A stretch of DNA of 48,578 bases. It comes from an uncultured Bacteroidia bacterium. Its GTDB lineage: Bacteria > Bacteroidota > Bacteroidia > J057 > CALAJH01. The notes beneath the pieces are model-generated. The model was not told the origin of the DNA. It did not search any database and was given only the letters and a program-made list of their open reading frames with translations. Shown piece by piece: positions 35,222-43,857 of the stretch. The stretch covers positions 1-48,578 of the forward strand of contig CALAJH010000055.1 of the NCBI GenBank assembly GCA_937922655.1, read 5' to 3'. Positions within the stretch are counted from its first letter, which is position 1. Each line of letters opens with the position of its first letter. The translations under genes were made by a program, and so were the position numbers.

Positions 35222-37309
35222 TTATCGGGTTCGTCCGCGATTGACGACCGTCGCCGCAACGTCGAAGAGATTGACCGCGCCGTCGCCGTTGGCGTCCAAA
35301 AACATTCCGTTGATGTTGGCGCCTCGAAAATTACGATTGCCCGACCACGGGGAAGGAGCCAAATAAGCGCCCCAAACGACGCCTTGTACCGTACGAGAGG
35401 GCCCCGTCAGGCCGTAAGCCGACGAAATCAAAAACAAATCGGCCAAATCGACGCGGCCGTCGCAGTTGCCGTCGCCCGGATAAACGAGGGCCGTCGAATT
35501 GCCGACCGTTGCCGAAAACGTGCGCGTACACCCGTTGGCGTCGCGTACCGTCACGTTGTACGTCCCCGAATTGAGCTGGGAAAAAATGTATCCGTTTTGG
35601 TAGCTTCCGCTTCCCAACCGATATTGAAACGGACCTTGTCCCGAAGTAACGTTCACGGCAATGATACCCGTGTTTCCTCCGGAGGCGGAAGTGGTTACGA
35701 GCGTGGCCTGAATTTGCGGGCGAACGGTAACGCGGATGGTGTCTTGGGCATAACATCCCGCGCCGTCGGTAACGGTGTAAGTATAGAGCGTGGTTTGCGA
35801 CGGGGAGGCATTGACGGTCTGGGAGGTGGTGGAACTCAAACCCGTCGAAGGTTGCCACAACGAGGTGTAATTGCCGTCGCCGCCCAAAACCACCGCCACC
35901 AACAAAGCCGAACTTCCCGGACATATCGTTGGCGGGTCGAAGGCAAAGGAAACGCTCACGTCGCAATTCAACGGACTGTTGCACACCCGTGCGACAAAGA
36001 CGTCGTTGAGGCCCGAGGAATTGAGAACGACGTTTTGAAACGTAATTTGAGATTGGAAAGCGCCGGTGGCATAGACTTGTCCGGCGGCGGAATAACAGAC
36101 GGATTCGCCGCGAGCGGAACCCGCGCCGTCGCCGGTAAAAACTTTTTCGCACACGCCGTCGAGACCGTAACGGGCAACAAAAACGTTGCGCGTACCCGGG
36201 GCGGAAACGTCGTAAACGCCGAAATCGGCGACGTCGCGAAAGCCGCCCGTTATCCAAACACGCGCCTGACCGTCGGTGGCAATGCCGTAGGCGTTGTCCA
36301 CCAACGGGCCGCCGCCGCGTTGCGCCCACTCGACCTGTCCATTGGGACCGTACTTGACCAAAAAAACGTCCTCCGAACCAACGAGTTCAAAACCGCCGAA
36401 AAGCGCGGGTTCGCCGAACGAACCGGTAACGTAAGCGTTGGAAAAATTGTCGGTCGCGACGGCTTCGGCGTAATCAAAATCGGCGCCGCCGGCCCGCTCG
36501 ACCCACTCAAACGAGCCGGTATTCGAATATCGGGCCAAAAAAACATCGGAAGCGCCAACGGAAAACACGGAATCGGAATCGAAGCCGGCACGTCCCAAGA
36601 ACCAGCCCGTCAAATAAACGCCGCCGTCGGGAGCGACGGCCACCCCCATGGCCCTGTCGACGTCCATACCGCCCACCCGCTTGACCCAAGAAAGCGTGCC
36701 GTTGTTTTGGGCGTAGCGGGCCAAAAAGCCGTCGGATTGACCGGCGGCGGCCAAACCTTGAACGTCGTTGAACATACACACGCCGTTGAAATATCCCGAA
36801 ACATATACGCCTGAAGCGTCCACGGCCACGCCCGTACCCCAATCTAAGGCGATGCCGCCCATTTTTTTGGCCCACAAGGCCGTGCCGTTGGCGTTGTATT
36901 TGGCGACAAAGGCGTCGGGCACAGAACCCGAACTCGAAGCCTGCAAGACAATGCCGCCAAAATTGGCTGCGCCTTGAAATTGGCCCGTGAAATAGACGTT
37001 GCCCGAGGCGTCGACGGCGACGGCCGTTCCCGCACCCGTTCCCATCGTTCGTACCCACTGAACAACACCGTTGGAATTGTATTTGGCCAAAAAAATACCG
37101 CCGTTGAAAACGGCCTGACCGCTAAAATCGGCGTTGCCCGTAAAAGAACCGGTAACGTAGACGTTGCCGGCGGCGTCGGCGGCAACGGCCTCGCCGACGT
37201 CCGTCCCCGTACCGCCGCCTTGCTGTGCCCATTGCCAATCGCACGGTTGGGCGGCGCCCCATCCGCCCGTCAGCATTAGAAACGCCGTTAGCGCAACCAT
37301 CGTTTTCAT
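35222..37309 (-). CDS. Secreted beta-propeller protein with SprB-like repeat and dockerin-like C-terminal module
   Basis: 695 aa from the ATG at 37309, which begins a signal peptide (MKTMVALTAFLMLTGGWGAA); the frame is open far upstream. Residues about 25-440 are eight or so SBBP-type propeller repeats of the form DASGNVYFTGQF ... DAFVAKYNANG. One PKD/Ig-like region and one SprB-like repeat (SGQGPFQYRLGSGSY ... YNVTVRDANGCTR) follow. The end is not a T9SS sorting domain but a dockerin-like pair of calcium loops, GDGNCDGRVDLADL and LDANGDGAVNLFDV, separated by about 40 residues and closing NRGRTR. It is probably outer-surface or periplasmic; the module's partner is unknown. A relic with the same module lies at 41.6-42.2 kb. 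Confidence 0.85.
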   Translation of the reverse strand: MKTMVALTAFLMLTGGWGAAQPCDWQWAQQGGGTGTDVGEAVAADAAGNVYVTGSFTGNADFSGQAVFNGGIFLAKYNSNGVVQWVRTMGTGAGTAVAVDASGNVYFTGQFQGAANFGGIVLQASSSGSVPDAFVAKYNANGTALWAKKMGGIALDWGTGVAVDASGVYVSGYFNGVCMFNDVQGLAAAGQSDGFLARYAQNNGTLSWVKRVGGMDVDRAMGVAVAPDGGVYLTGWFLGRAGFDSDSVFSVGASDVFLARYSNTGSFEWVERAGGADFDYAEAVATDNFSNAYVTGSFGEPALFGGFELVGSEDVFLVKYGPNGQVEWAQRGGGPLVDNAYGIATDGQARVWITGGFRDVADFGVYDVSAPGTRNVFVARYGLDGVCEKVFTGDGAGSARGESVCYSAAGQVYATGAFQSQITFQNVVLNSSGLNDVFVARVCNSPLNCDVSVSFAFDPPTICPGSSALLVAVVLGGDGNYTSLWQPSTGLSSTTSQTVNASPSQTTLYTYTVTDGAGCYAQDTIRVTVRPQIQATLVTTSASGGNTGIIAVNVTSGQGPFQYRLGSGSYQNGYIFSQLNSGTYNVTVRDANGCTRTFSATVGNSTALVYPGDGNCDGRVDLADLFLISSAYGLTGPSRTVQGVVWGAYLAPSPWSGNRNFRGANINGMFLDANGDGAVNLFDVAATVVNRGRTR

Positions 37310-37641
37310 GTCCAAATGGAACCAATCGGATGCAAATTTAGCAATTATTTCCCTATAAAACGAGAATTTCACCCAAAGTTGCTTAGCCCAAGAGAAATAT
37401 AACGACGTTTGAACCCTTGTCCGAGAACAACGAACCCGATAGACAAGCAAGGAATGGTATGACGGCGAAACGATTTGTCCACATCGGAAAAAAAATTGAA
37501 AAAACTTAATCTTAGAATTAGACGTTAAATGGTTAAATTTGACCGAAATTTTTCCAAGTAATTTGAGATTAAAAAAATTAAGGCGTTTGCGAGGCGGGTG
37601 ACGGACGCCGCGCAAATGAGATAAGAACAACGAAAAACGCT
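37310..37641. other. 332-base divergent gap (beta-propeller gene / HNH gene)
   Basis: No gene is supported; the in-frame upstream extension of the propeller gene is Arg/Phe-rich and not a signal peptide. On minus a TAAATTTG (37340-37333) sits about 24 bases before the propeller ATG and is the likely -7 box, though no -33 box is clear. No promoter was located for the HNH gene. Confidence 0.45.
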
Positions 37642-38139
37642 ATGAAAGAGCGCGTATTGGTTTTGAACGCCGATTATCAAGCCATCGGTGTAGTCCATGC
37701 GGAGCGAGCCTTTATTCTCGTCTATTTGCGCAAAGCCGAAATCGTAGACGATTTTCCGGACTTGTGCCTTCGCTCGGCAACAAAAACGTTCAAGTATCCG
37801 GCGGTCATACGGTTGTTTCGCTACGTGAACACACCATACCGAAAAGTGGCTTTAACCCGAGCCAACATCTTTCGACGCGACGACAACAAATGCGTCTACT
37901 GCGGCTCGCCCCATCAGCTAACCATTGACCACGTCGTGCCGCGTTCGGCGGGAGGAAGCGACAGCTGGGAAAACCTCGTTACCGCCTGTCGTTCGTGCAA
38001 CACCAAAAAGGGCAACCGTACCCCCGAAGAAAGTGGAATGACTATGCTCCGCAAACCTTGCAGGCCCTCGTACATTATGTTTTTGACCGCCAACTCCGGT
38101 TCTTCACCCAAACAATGGCATCCGTACCTTATGAGATAA
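37642..38139 (+). CDS. HNH endonuclease
   Basis: 165 aa. The HNH motif lies at about residues 84-130. It has a CxxC zinc pair in CVYCGS, the first His in LTIDHVVPRSAGG, Asn in WENLVTAC, and a second CxxC in CRSCNTKKGNRTPEE. The N-terminus (RVLVLNADYQAIGVVHAERA) is typical of the stand-alone bacterial HNH family found widely in Bacteroidota and Actinobacteria, whose role is unproven. No restriction, intron or phage genes are adjacent, so a homing or defence role is not indicated by context. Confidence 0.88.
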   Translation: MKERVLVLNADYQAIGVVHAERAFILVYLRKAEIVDDFPDLCLRSATKTFKYPAVIRLFRYVNTPYRKVALTRANIFRRDDNKCVYCGSPHQLTIDHVVPRSAGGSDSWENLVTACRSCNTKKGNRTPEESGMTMLRKPCRPSYIMFLTANSGSSPKQWHPYLMR

Positions 38140-38163
38140 CCTCGGCCCCAAACGCATAAACAA

Positions 38164-39075
38164 CTACACGGACAGCCGGGAACGAAAAAAGTCGGTAATC
38201 GTTTTCCAAAACTCTTCGCCCCCGAGCTTGTGGATGTTGTTGTGTCCGGCGTTTTTGACGACGAGCATTTGTACGTCGGGAGAACGTCGGGCGGCCCTCA
38301 TAACGGCTTCGGTTTCGGAAACCGGCACCTCGTCGTCGTTTTCGCCGGCAACGAAAAGCAGGGGAATTTCAATTTGCGCCGCCGCCGCCACAAGATCGAC
38401 TTTATCGGCGTCGACGCCCGAAACGGCTTTAAGCCTCGCTTTGACCCCCGAAAGCAAAAACATAGGCAAAAGCCTCGAAACCCGCCTCATATGAGAAACA
38501 ATAATGGCCGTCAATTTGGTGTACGGACTTTGAGCAACGAACGCTCGAACACGCGGTTCGCGGGCCACGGAACGCAATCCGATAATGCTCCCCAAAGATA
38601 TTCCCCACAAACCGAAGGTTTCGACCCCCTTTTTTTCTTGGATGCAATCCAACATGGCGGAAAGGTCTCGGGACTCGACGTCGCCGAAAGTACAACCCTT
38701 GCCTTCGGATTCGCCGTGCGCACGCAAGTCGGGCAAAAAGACGTGAAAGCCCCTGTCGCGCAATTCCTTGGCGGGGCCGATAAACAAAGCCCGGCTCATA
38801 TGCATGCCGTGCAATAAGACAACGGTCGGACAAGCGGATTGGGGACCTTCGAGCCACCAACCCACGAGCCGCGTGCCGTCGAAAGACGGTATTTCCCAAC
38901 GTTCGTAGGTTAAACCCAAAGATTCCGGGGTTTTGGGGCTTTTTCCGGCGGCCGTCAGGCCGTCAATCGTTATGCGTTTGACGTGGGTGAGCCGCCGCGT
39001 CCCCACGACGACCAAACGATAATAAACGTACGCGCAAACGCCGGCCACGACCAAGGCCGCCAAAGCCCAATTCAT
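38164..39075 (-). CDS. Membrane-anchored alpha/beta hydrolase
   Basis: 303 aa. An N-terminal helix (about 3-21, ALAALVVAGVCAYVYYRL) anchors it. The hydrolase core has the oxyanion HG in VVLLHGMHMSRA, the nucleophile Ser in GISLGS, the acid Asp in VAGENDDEVPVSE and the catalytic His in KNAGHNN. Length and N-terminal anchor resemble the BAAT/FrsA-like or YqkD-type serine hydrolases; substrate unknown. Its ATG overlaps the stop of the upstream PLP enzyme by four bases (39072-39075), so translation is coupled. Confidence 0.88.
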   Translation of the reverse strand: MNWALAALVVAGVCAYVYYRLVVVGTRRLTHVKRITIDGLTAAGKSPKTPESLGLTYERWEIPSFDGTRLVGWWLEGPQSACPTVVLLHGMHMSRALFIGPAKELRDRGFHVFLPDLRAHGESEGKGCTFGDVESRDLSAMLDCIQEKKGVETFGLWGISLGSIIGLRSVAREPRVRAFVAQSPYTKLTAIIVSHMRRVSRLLPMFLLSGVKARLKAVSGVDADKVDLVAAAAQIEIPLLFVAGENDDEVPVSETEAVMRAARRSPDVQMLVVKNAGHNNIHKLGGEEFWKTITDFFRSRLSV

Positions 39076-40217
39076 CCTTCGAGGGCCTGTTTGAGGTCGT
39101 CGATGAGGTCGTCGGGGTCTTCGATGCCGACGGAAAGACGAACAAGCGAATCGCGCAAGCCGTTTTTAAGTCGTTCTTCGCGCGGGATGGAGGCGTGGGT
39201 CATGGTGGCGGGATGCCCGACGAGCGATTCGACGCCCCCCAAACTTTCGGCCAAAGTAAAGAGTTGGAGGCGTTTCATGACGGCAAAGGCGTTGTCGACG
39301 CTGTCCTCGCGGGTGTAAAAAGAAACCATGCCGCCGAAGTCGCGCATTTGAATTTCGGCGACGTGATGACCGGGGTTGTCGGCCAAACCGGGATAGTACA
39401 CGTCGGCGACGGCGGGATGTTCGCGCAGAAAATAAGCGATTTGACGGGCGCCCGCACAATGCTGTTTCATTCTCACGGCCAAGGTGCGTATGCCGCGTAA
39501 AACCAAAAAACAGTCCATCGGCCCCGGCACGGCGCCGCAGGCGTTTTGCAAAAATTTCAAGGGCTCGTAAATATCGGGCCGACTCGTCGCCACCGCACCC
39601 ATGACGGTATCCGAATGCCCGCCCAAATACTTGGTACACGAATGCACAACGACGTCCGCCCCCAATTTCAAGGGTTTTTGCAGGTACGGGGTGGCAAAAG
39701 TATTGTCCACCACCGTGACGATGTTTCGTGCCTTGGCGATTTTGGCAACGGCTTCGATATCGACGACGTTGAGCAAGGGGTTGGTCGGCGTTTCTATCCA
39801 TACCATTTTGGTTTTGTCGGTCAAGGCGGACCGAAACTCGTCCAAACCTTCGGACATCGAAACAAACGTGAACTTTATGCCGAAGTGAGCGAAAACCTTG
39901 GTGAACAGTCGATAGGTTCCGCCGTAAAGGTCGTTGCAGGAAACGAGCTCGTCGCCCGGACGCAGGAGTTTGAGCAGAGCGTCGGTGGCGGCCAAACCCG
40001 AAGCAAAACACAAAGCATGGTCGGCGTTTTCGAGAGCGGCGAGGGCCGTTTCGAGGGCGGTGCGCGTCGGATTGCCCGTTCGCGCATATTCGTAACCCTT
40101 GTGTTTGCCCGGCTCCTCTTGAGCGTAAGTCGAGGTTTGATAAATGGGCGTGGCGACGGCGCCGGTGGAGGGGTCGGGTTCCATGCCGGCGTGGACGGTC
40201 AAGGTGGCGAAATTCAT
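39072..40217 (-). CDS. Cystathionine gamma-synthase/lyase-family PLP enzyme
   Basis: 381 aa Cys/Met-metabolism PLP-dependent enzyme. The PLP Lys196 lies in SCTKYLGGHSD. YEYARTGNPTR, with the Tyr and Arg contacting the neighbouring subunit's cofactor, is at 43-53. ETPTNPLL, VVDNTFATPYLQ (Asp171) and the C-terminal SLGGVESLVGHPATMTHA are all present. It makes or breaks cystathionine in the methionine/cysteine trans-sulphuration route. Synthase and lyase cannot be told apart by eye, so no symbol is given. It has a textbook promoter that ends four bases before its ATG and a translationally coupled hydrolase downstream. Confidence 0.93.
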   Translation of the reverse strand: MNFATLTVHAGMEPDPSTGAVATPIYQTSTYAQEEPGKHKGYEYARTGNPTRTALETALAALENADHALCFASGLAATDALLKLLRPGDELVSCNDLYGGTYRLFTKVFAHFGIKFTFVSMSEGLDEFRSALTDKTKMVWIETPTNPLLNVVDIEAVAKIAKARNIVTVVDNTFATPYLQKPLKLGADVVVHSCTKYLGGHSDTVMGAVATSRPDIYEPLKFLQNACGAVPGPMDCFLVLRGIRTLAVRMKQHCAGARQIAYFLREHPAVADVYYPGLADNPGHHVAEIQMRDFGGMVSFYTREDSVDNAFAVMKRLQLFTLAESLGGVESLVGHPATMTHASIPREERLKNGLRDSLVRLSVGIEDPDDLIDDLKQALEG

Positions 40218-40606
40218 GTCGCAAAATTAGTCCGAAAATCGGCGGGCGGCAAATCAATTCCGACTTTCAAAGTTAAAACCCGCTTATGATGGGAACTTTT
40301 ACGGCTCGCTGTAACTTATAGGCAAGACCATGATTTGCGACTCAAAATACGCGTCCCGTTTGCAATCGGACGAAATTTTTTGCGTCAAACCTTATTCAAC
40401 GACAAAATATTTTAAAATTTTCAAGACTTTTTGCAACCTTTGTCAATCCAATGCGTATAAACCCCGGTTCGGAAATAAAAAGGCTTTAATCGATTTAAGA
40501 AAATTATTTTTTGAAGATACAATAAAGGGGTGGAACTCCACGTTATCCTTAAGGTTGAATTTTTAATTTTGAAATATAGCGTAACAACAGGTACAAACCC
40601 GAAAAT
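40218..40606. other. 389-base divergent gap (PLP enzyme / rpoD)
   Basis: Apart from the PLP-enzyme promoter, no gene is supported. The open frame at 40330-40566 is AT-rich, has no family features and no ribosome-binding site. A TAATTTTG at 40564-40571, 35 bases before the rpoD ATG, is the best -7 candidate for rpoD but lacks a good -33 partner. Confidence 0.45.
40222..40253 (-). promoter_or_regulatory. Promoter of the PLP enzyme gene, abutting its start codon
   Basis: On minus TTTG (40253-40250) is followed after 20 bases by TAATTTTG (40229-40222), both boxes perfect. Only four bases separate the -7 box from the ATG at 40217, so transcription should begin at or within a base or two of the start codon. 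Confidence 0.65.
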
Positions 40607-41473
40607 ATGAGACAGCTCAAAATCAACAAGCAGATTACCAACCGGGAATCGCAGTCGTTGGACAAATATCTGCAAGAGATTGGGAAGGTGGAGCTTTTAA
40701 CGCCCGACGAGGAGGTGGAGTTGGCCCGCCGAATACGCGAAAGCGACCAAGCGGCCTTGGAAAAATTAACCAAAGCAAATCTTCGCTTCGTAGTTTCGGT
40801 GGCCAAACAGTACCAAAATCAAGGTCTTTCGCTAGGCGACCTTATCAACGAAGGCAACTTGGGTTTGATAAAGGCGGCCAAACGCTTCGACGAAACACGG
40901 GGCTTTAAGTTTATCTCTTACGCCGTTTGGTGGATTCGCCAAAGCATTCTCCAAGCGCTGGCCGAACAATCGCGCATTGTACGCCTTCCGCTCAACCGCG
41001 TCGGCGCCCTCAACAAAATCGGCAAAGCCTTTTCGCGTCTGGAACAAGAATACGAGCGCGAACCCGCACCCCACGAAATCGCGGAAATTATTGAAGGCAT
41101 GACGGCCTCGGAGGTTTCGGATACGCTCAAAATTGCGGGACGGCATATTTCCATGGACGCTCCCTTCGTGCAAGGCGAAGAAAACCGCTTGCTCGACGTA
41201 CTCGAAAACGACGAAGAACCCAAACCCGATCAAGGCCTCATCAACGAAAGCCTTTCGCAGGAAGTCGAACGCGCCCTCAGAACCCTCACCCAACGCGAAG
41301 CCGAAGTGGTTAGGTTGTATTTCGGAATCGGCGTCGAACATTCGCTGACGCTTGAAGAAATCGGCGAAAAGTTCGACCTCACCCGCGAACGCGTGCGCCA
41401 AATCAAGGAAAAAGCCATTCGCCGTCTTCGCCATACCAACCGTTCCAAACAACTTAAAGCTTACTTGGGATAG
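40607..41473 (+). CDS. rpoD: Primary sigma factor RpoD/SigA (Bacteroidota type)
   Basis: 288 aa, the short form usual in Bacteroidota, lacking the long region 1.1 of proteobacterial sigma-70. Region 1.2 ([20 protein letters not shown]), region 2 ([20 protein letters not shown] then [18 protein letters not shown], and [13 protein letters not shown] for -10 recognition) and region 3 are present. Region 4 with its helix-turn-helix ([20 protein letters not shown]) closes it. It directs RNA polymerase to the TAnnTTTG promoters noted throughout the window. It is monocistronic; a hairpin 53 bases past the stop may be its terminator. Confidence 0.96.
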   Translation: MRQLKINKQITNRESQSLDKYLQEIGKVELLTPDEEVELARRIRESDQAALEKLTKANLRFVVSVAKQYQNQGLSLGDLINEGNLGLIKAAKRFDETRGFKFISYAVWWIRQSILQALAEQSRIVRLPLNRVGALNKIGKAFSRLEQEYEREPAPHEIAEIIEGMTASEVSDTLKIAGRHISMDAPFVQGEENRLLDVLENDEEPKPDQGLINESLSQEVERALRTLTQREAEVVRLYFGIGVEHSLTLEEIGEKFDLTRERVRQIKEKAIRRLRHTNRSKQLKAYLG

Positions 41474-41525
41474 GGACAAGAACCGTGCCAAAAAGCAGCA
41501 ACCTGCGTTAGTATTTTAATTTCCC

Positions 41526-41571
41526 CCCCTCTGCAACGACTTCGTTACACAACGAAAAAATTGCGGAGGGG
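41526..41571 (+). terminator. Hairpin after rpoD
   Basis: CCCCTCTGCAA (41526-41536) pairs with TTGCGGAGGGG (41561-41571) through 11 pairs including one G-T. It contains an inner TTCGTT/AACGAA stem (41541-41556). The T-run after it is poor (TTCGTTTATC), so termination is plausible rather than clear. Confidence 0.45.
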
Positions 41572-41602
41572 TTCGTTTATCCCCCACAATCATTGCCAAT
41601 AT

Positions 41603-42157
41603 TTGCCAAGCAGGAATCATTGCCACGGCGCATTGATTTGGGACGTTAAAGGCCCAAATCCGCCTCCGGAAAACGGCCCGGGGAACATCGCGGCCCCCAA
41701 CGAATACAACCGGAAGAGAAACTTGTTTTTAACCGGGGACGGCATCCGATTTTACGGTGGGTAAACATGATTGGGTACAACCGTTCGGCCGACGGAGGAC
41801 AATGGGCGGACTACGTCCCTACCAAGCATGCCGGCGCCTGCGGTTTACCCAAACACCGACGGCCGTTACATACTCGTTTACGTAAGTCCGCCGCGCGTGT
41901 GACCCGGCGACGCCAACAACAACGGTCGATGCAAGGCAAACGACTTTTATTTCACCGCGGCGGCCTACGGACCATCGGGCCCTACGCGTCCCGAACCGGG
42001 AACGTTGCGGCAAGCGCATCACGCGGGAATGCATGGGCCGAACGCGGGCAATTTTCAAAATCGAAACGTCAACTACCAAATATTGCGACGAAGGAACCGT
42101 CAATTTGTTGGACTTGGCCGTTACACCAACCCATCGGGGAAGGACAAGGTAAAACGT
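41603..42157 (+). pseudogene. Decayed 3' part of a secreted dockerin-like-module protein
   Basis: One frame (through 41903) reads, with stops, a coherent protein end. It runs GALIWDVKGPNPPPENGPGN and later NRKRNLFLTGDGIRFYGG, then stops; further on comes VYPNTDGRYILVYVSPPRV, a TGA, and PGDANNNGRCKANDFYFTAA then AYGPSGPTRP. GNFQNRNVNYQ follows, after which a frameshift near 42080 is needed to continue as CDEGTVNLLDLAVTPTHRGK. The pieces align in order with the end of the intact gene at 35222: PGDxNxxGR, AYGxxGPxR, NFxxxNxN, GxVNLxDxA and NRG. At least three stops and one frameshift show it is dead. The 5' part has been lost or is unrecognisable; no start is present. Flanks are rpoD and dnaB. 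Confidence 0.75.
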
Positions 42158-42283
42158 CCGCCTACCGTTCAAAATTTGAAACCCGCGCGGAACGGCTTAT
42201 GGAATTGTTTTTCCACAAATTGTCCCGTTTACCGAAGTGATAAAAAGGCCTGCGGGGTCCCCCGGGGACGGCGTTGGCGTGTG

Positions 42284-42291
42284 TATATTTG
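42284..42291 (+). promoter_or_regulatory. -7 box upstream of dnaB
   Basis: TATATTTG fits TAnnTTTG and lies 18 bases before the dnaB ATG at 42310. No acceptable -33 box is seen at the expected distance, which is GC-rich. Confidence 0.3.
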
Positions 42292-42309
42292 CCAATAAAA
42301 TCGAAGACG

Positions 42310-43857
42310 ATGGAAAAAACAACGGCATGGGGCGAAAACCGACGACTGGAAAGACGAGGGCTGCGGCTCGAAACGCCGACGGGCCGTGTGCAACCCCACG
42401 CCGCCGACGTGGAAGCGGCCGTTCTCGGCGCCCTTATGCTCGAAAAGGACGCGCTCTCGAAAGTCGTGGACTCCATTCGACCGGAGATATTCTACCGTAG
42501 CGCCCACCGCGACATCTTCGAGGCCATCCAACAACTGTTTCAAAATTCGGAACCGATAGACTTGCTTACCGTTACGCACAAACTGCGTTCGATGGGCAAA
42601 CTCGAAGCCGTTGGGGGACCGTTTTATTTGGCCGAACTCACGCACCGCGTCGCGGGCGCGGGCAACATCGAATATCACTGCCACATCCTCATTCAAAAAT
42701 ACATCCAACGCGAAATCATCCGCATCTCCGGGGAAATCAACGCCAAAGCCTTCGAAGAAACAAACGACCCCTTCGACCTGCTCGACCATGCCGAACGAGA
42801 ACTCTACCAACTTTCGGGCAACAACCTACGACGCGAATCGCTGTCGTTGGAGCATTTGTCGTTCAAAACGATACAAATGCTCGAGGAGCTGCGCAACAAG
42901 GGCGGGGGAATAACGGGGGTACGCTCGGGCTTCAAAAAACTCGACGAAATGACGGCGGGATGGCAGCGTTCCGACCTCATTATCGTCGCGGCCCGGCCGT
43001 CGATGGGCAAAACGGCCTTTACCCTCTCTCTGGCCCGCAACGCCGCCGTCATCGATAAAAAGCCCGTCGCCCTCTTTTCCCTGGAAATGGCCGCGACCCA
43101 ACTCGTGCAAAGGCTTTTATGTTCGGAAGCCGAACTCGACGCCCAGCGCGTACGCATCGGACAACTCGACGACCAAGAATGGAACCGGCTCAACGAACGC
43201 ATCGGCGAACTTTCCAAAGCCCCCATTTTCATCGACGACACCCCGTCGCTCACCGTCTACGACCTTCGCGCCAAATGCCGCCGCCTCAAAGCCGAAAAAA
43301 ACATCGAACTGGTTATCATCGATTATTTACAACTCATGTCGGCGGGCGGCGCCGTCCGAGGCAACAACCGCGAACAAGAAATCGCCTTCATTTCCCGTTC
43401 GCTCAAACAGTTGGCCAAAGAACTCGAATGCCCGATTATCGCGCTTTCGCAGTTGAGCCGGGCGGTCGAAACCCGGGGCGGCGACAAACGTCCGATGCTT
43501 TCGGACTTGCGCGAATCGGGTTCGATAGAACAGGACGCGGACGTGGTCATGTTTTTGTACCGTCCGGAATACTACGGATTGACGACCGACGAGGACGGCG
43601 AATCGACCGCGGGCGTGTGTGAGGTAATTATCGGCAAACAACGCAACGGTCCGGTGGACAAGGTCAAACTGCATTTTATCAATAAGTTTGGCAAATTCAC
43701 CGACCCCGACTCGGGTACGGGCCTCGGTTCGGGGCCGAGTTTTTCGCCGGGGTCGTTTTCGGCGCCGCCAAGCCCCCCTCCCGCCTCTTCCTCCGGGCCT
43801 TCGATTACTTTTGGCTCGCGCATGAACGACGACGATATGTTTTCGCCGCCGTTCTAA
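42310..43857 (+). CDS. dnaB: Replicative DNA helicase DnaB
   Basis: 515 aa hexameric 5'-3' replication-fork helicase. The N-terminal domain (about 20-150) has VEAAVLGALMLEKDALSKVV and the primase-interacting helices. The RecA-like domain has Walker A RPSMGKTAFTLSLA, the SLEMAATQLVQRLLCSEA block, Walker B ELVIIDYLQLMS, and the C-terminal SQLSRAVETRGGDKRPMLSD and LRESGSIEQDADVVMFLYRP. No intein interrupts it. A Pro/Ser/Gly-rich tail (about 465-505) precedes a short acidic end, as in other Bacteroidota. The ATG at 42310 is used; the frame is open from a TTG at 42274. It overlaps the convergent scpA by four bases. Confidence 0.96.
   Translation: MEKTTAWGENRRLERRGLRLETPTGRVQPHAADVEAAVLGALMLEKDALSKVVDSIRPEIFYRSAHRDIFEAIQQLFQNSEPIDLLTVTHKLRSMGKLEAVGGPFYLAELTHRVAGAGNIEYHCHILIQKYIQREIIRISGEINAKAFEETNDPFDLLDHAERELYQLSGNNLRRESLSLEHLSFKTIQMLEELRNKGGGITGVRSGFKKLDEMTAGWQRSDLIIVAARPSMGKTAFTLSLARNAAVIDKKPVALFSLEMAATQLVQRLLCSEAELDAQRVRIGQLDDQEWNRLNERIGELSKAPIFIDDTPSLTVYDLRAKCRRLKAEKNIELVIIDYLQLMSAGGAVRGNNREQEIAFISRSLKQLAKELECPIIALSQLSRAVETRGGDKRPMLSDLRESGSIEQDADVVMFLYRPEYYGLTTDEDGESTAGVCEVIIGKQRNGPVDKVKLHFINKFGKFTDPDSGTGLGSGPSFSPGSFSAPPSPPPASSSGPSITFGSRMNDDDMFSPPF

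Noticed and set aside
37642-38139. HNH gene as part of a homing intron or defence island
   Set aside because: No intron structure, methylase, helicase or phage gene is adjacent; it is the common stand-alone family.
40330-40566. 78-codon frame before rpoD
   Set aside because: AT-rich, no ribosome-binding site, no similarity seen; it lies in the probable rpoD upstream region.
41767-42240. 157-codon frame between rpoD and dnaB
   Set aside because: It is the wrong frame across the decayed dockerin-like gene; the meaningful residues are in the neighbouring frames.
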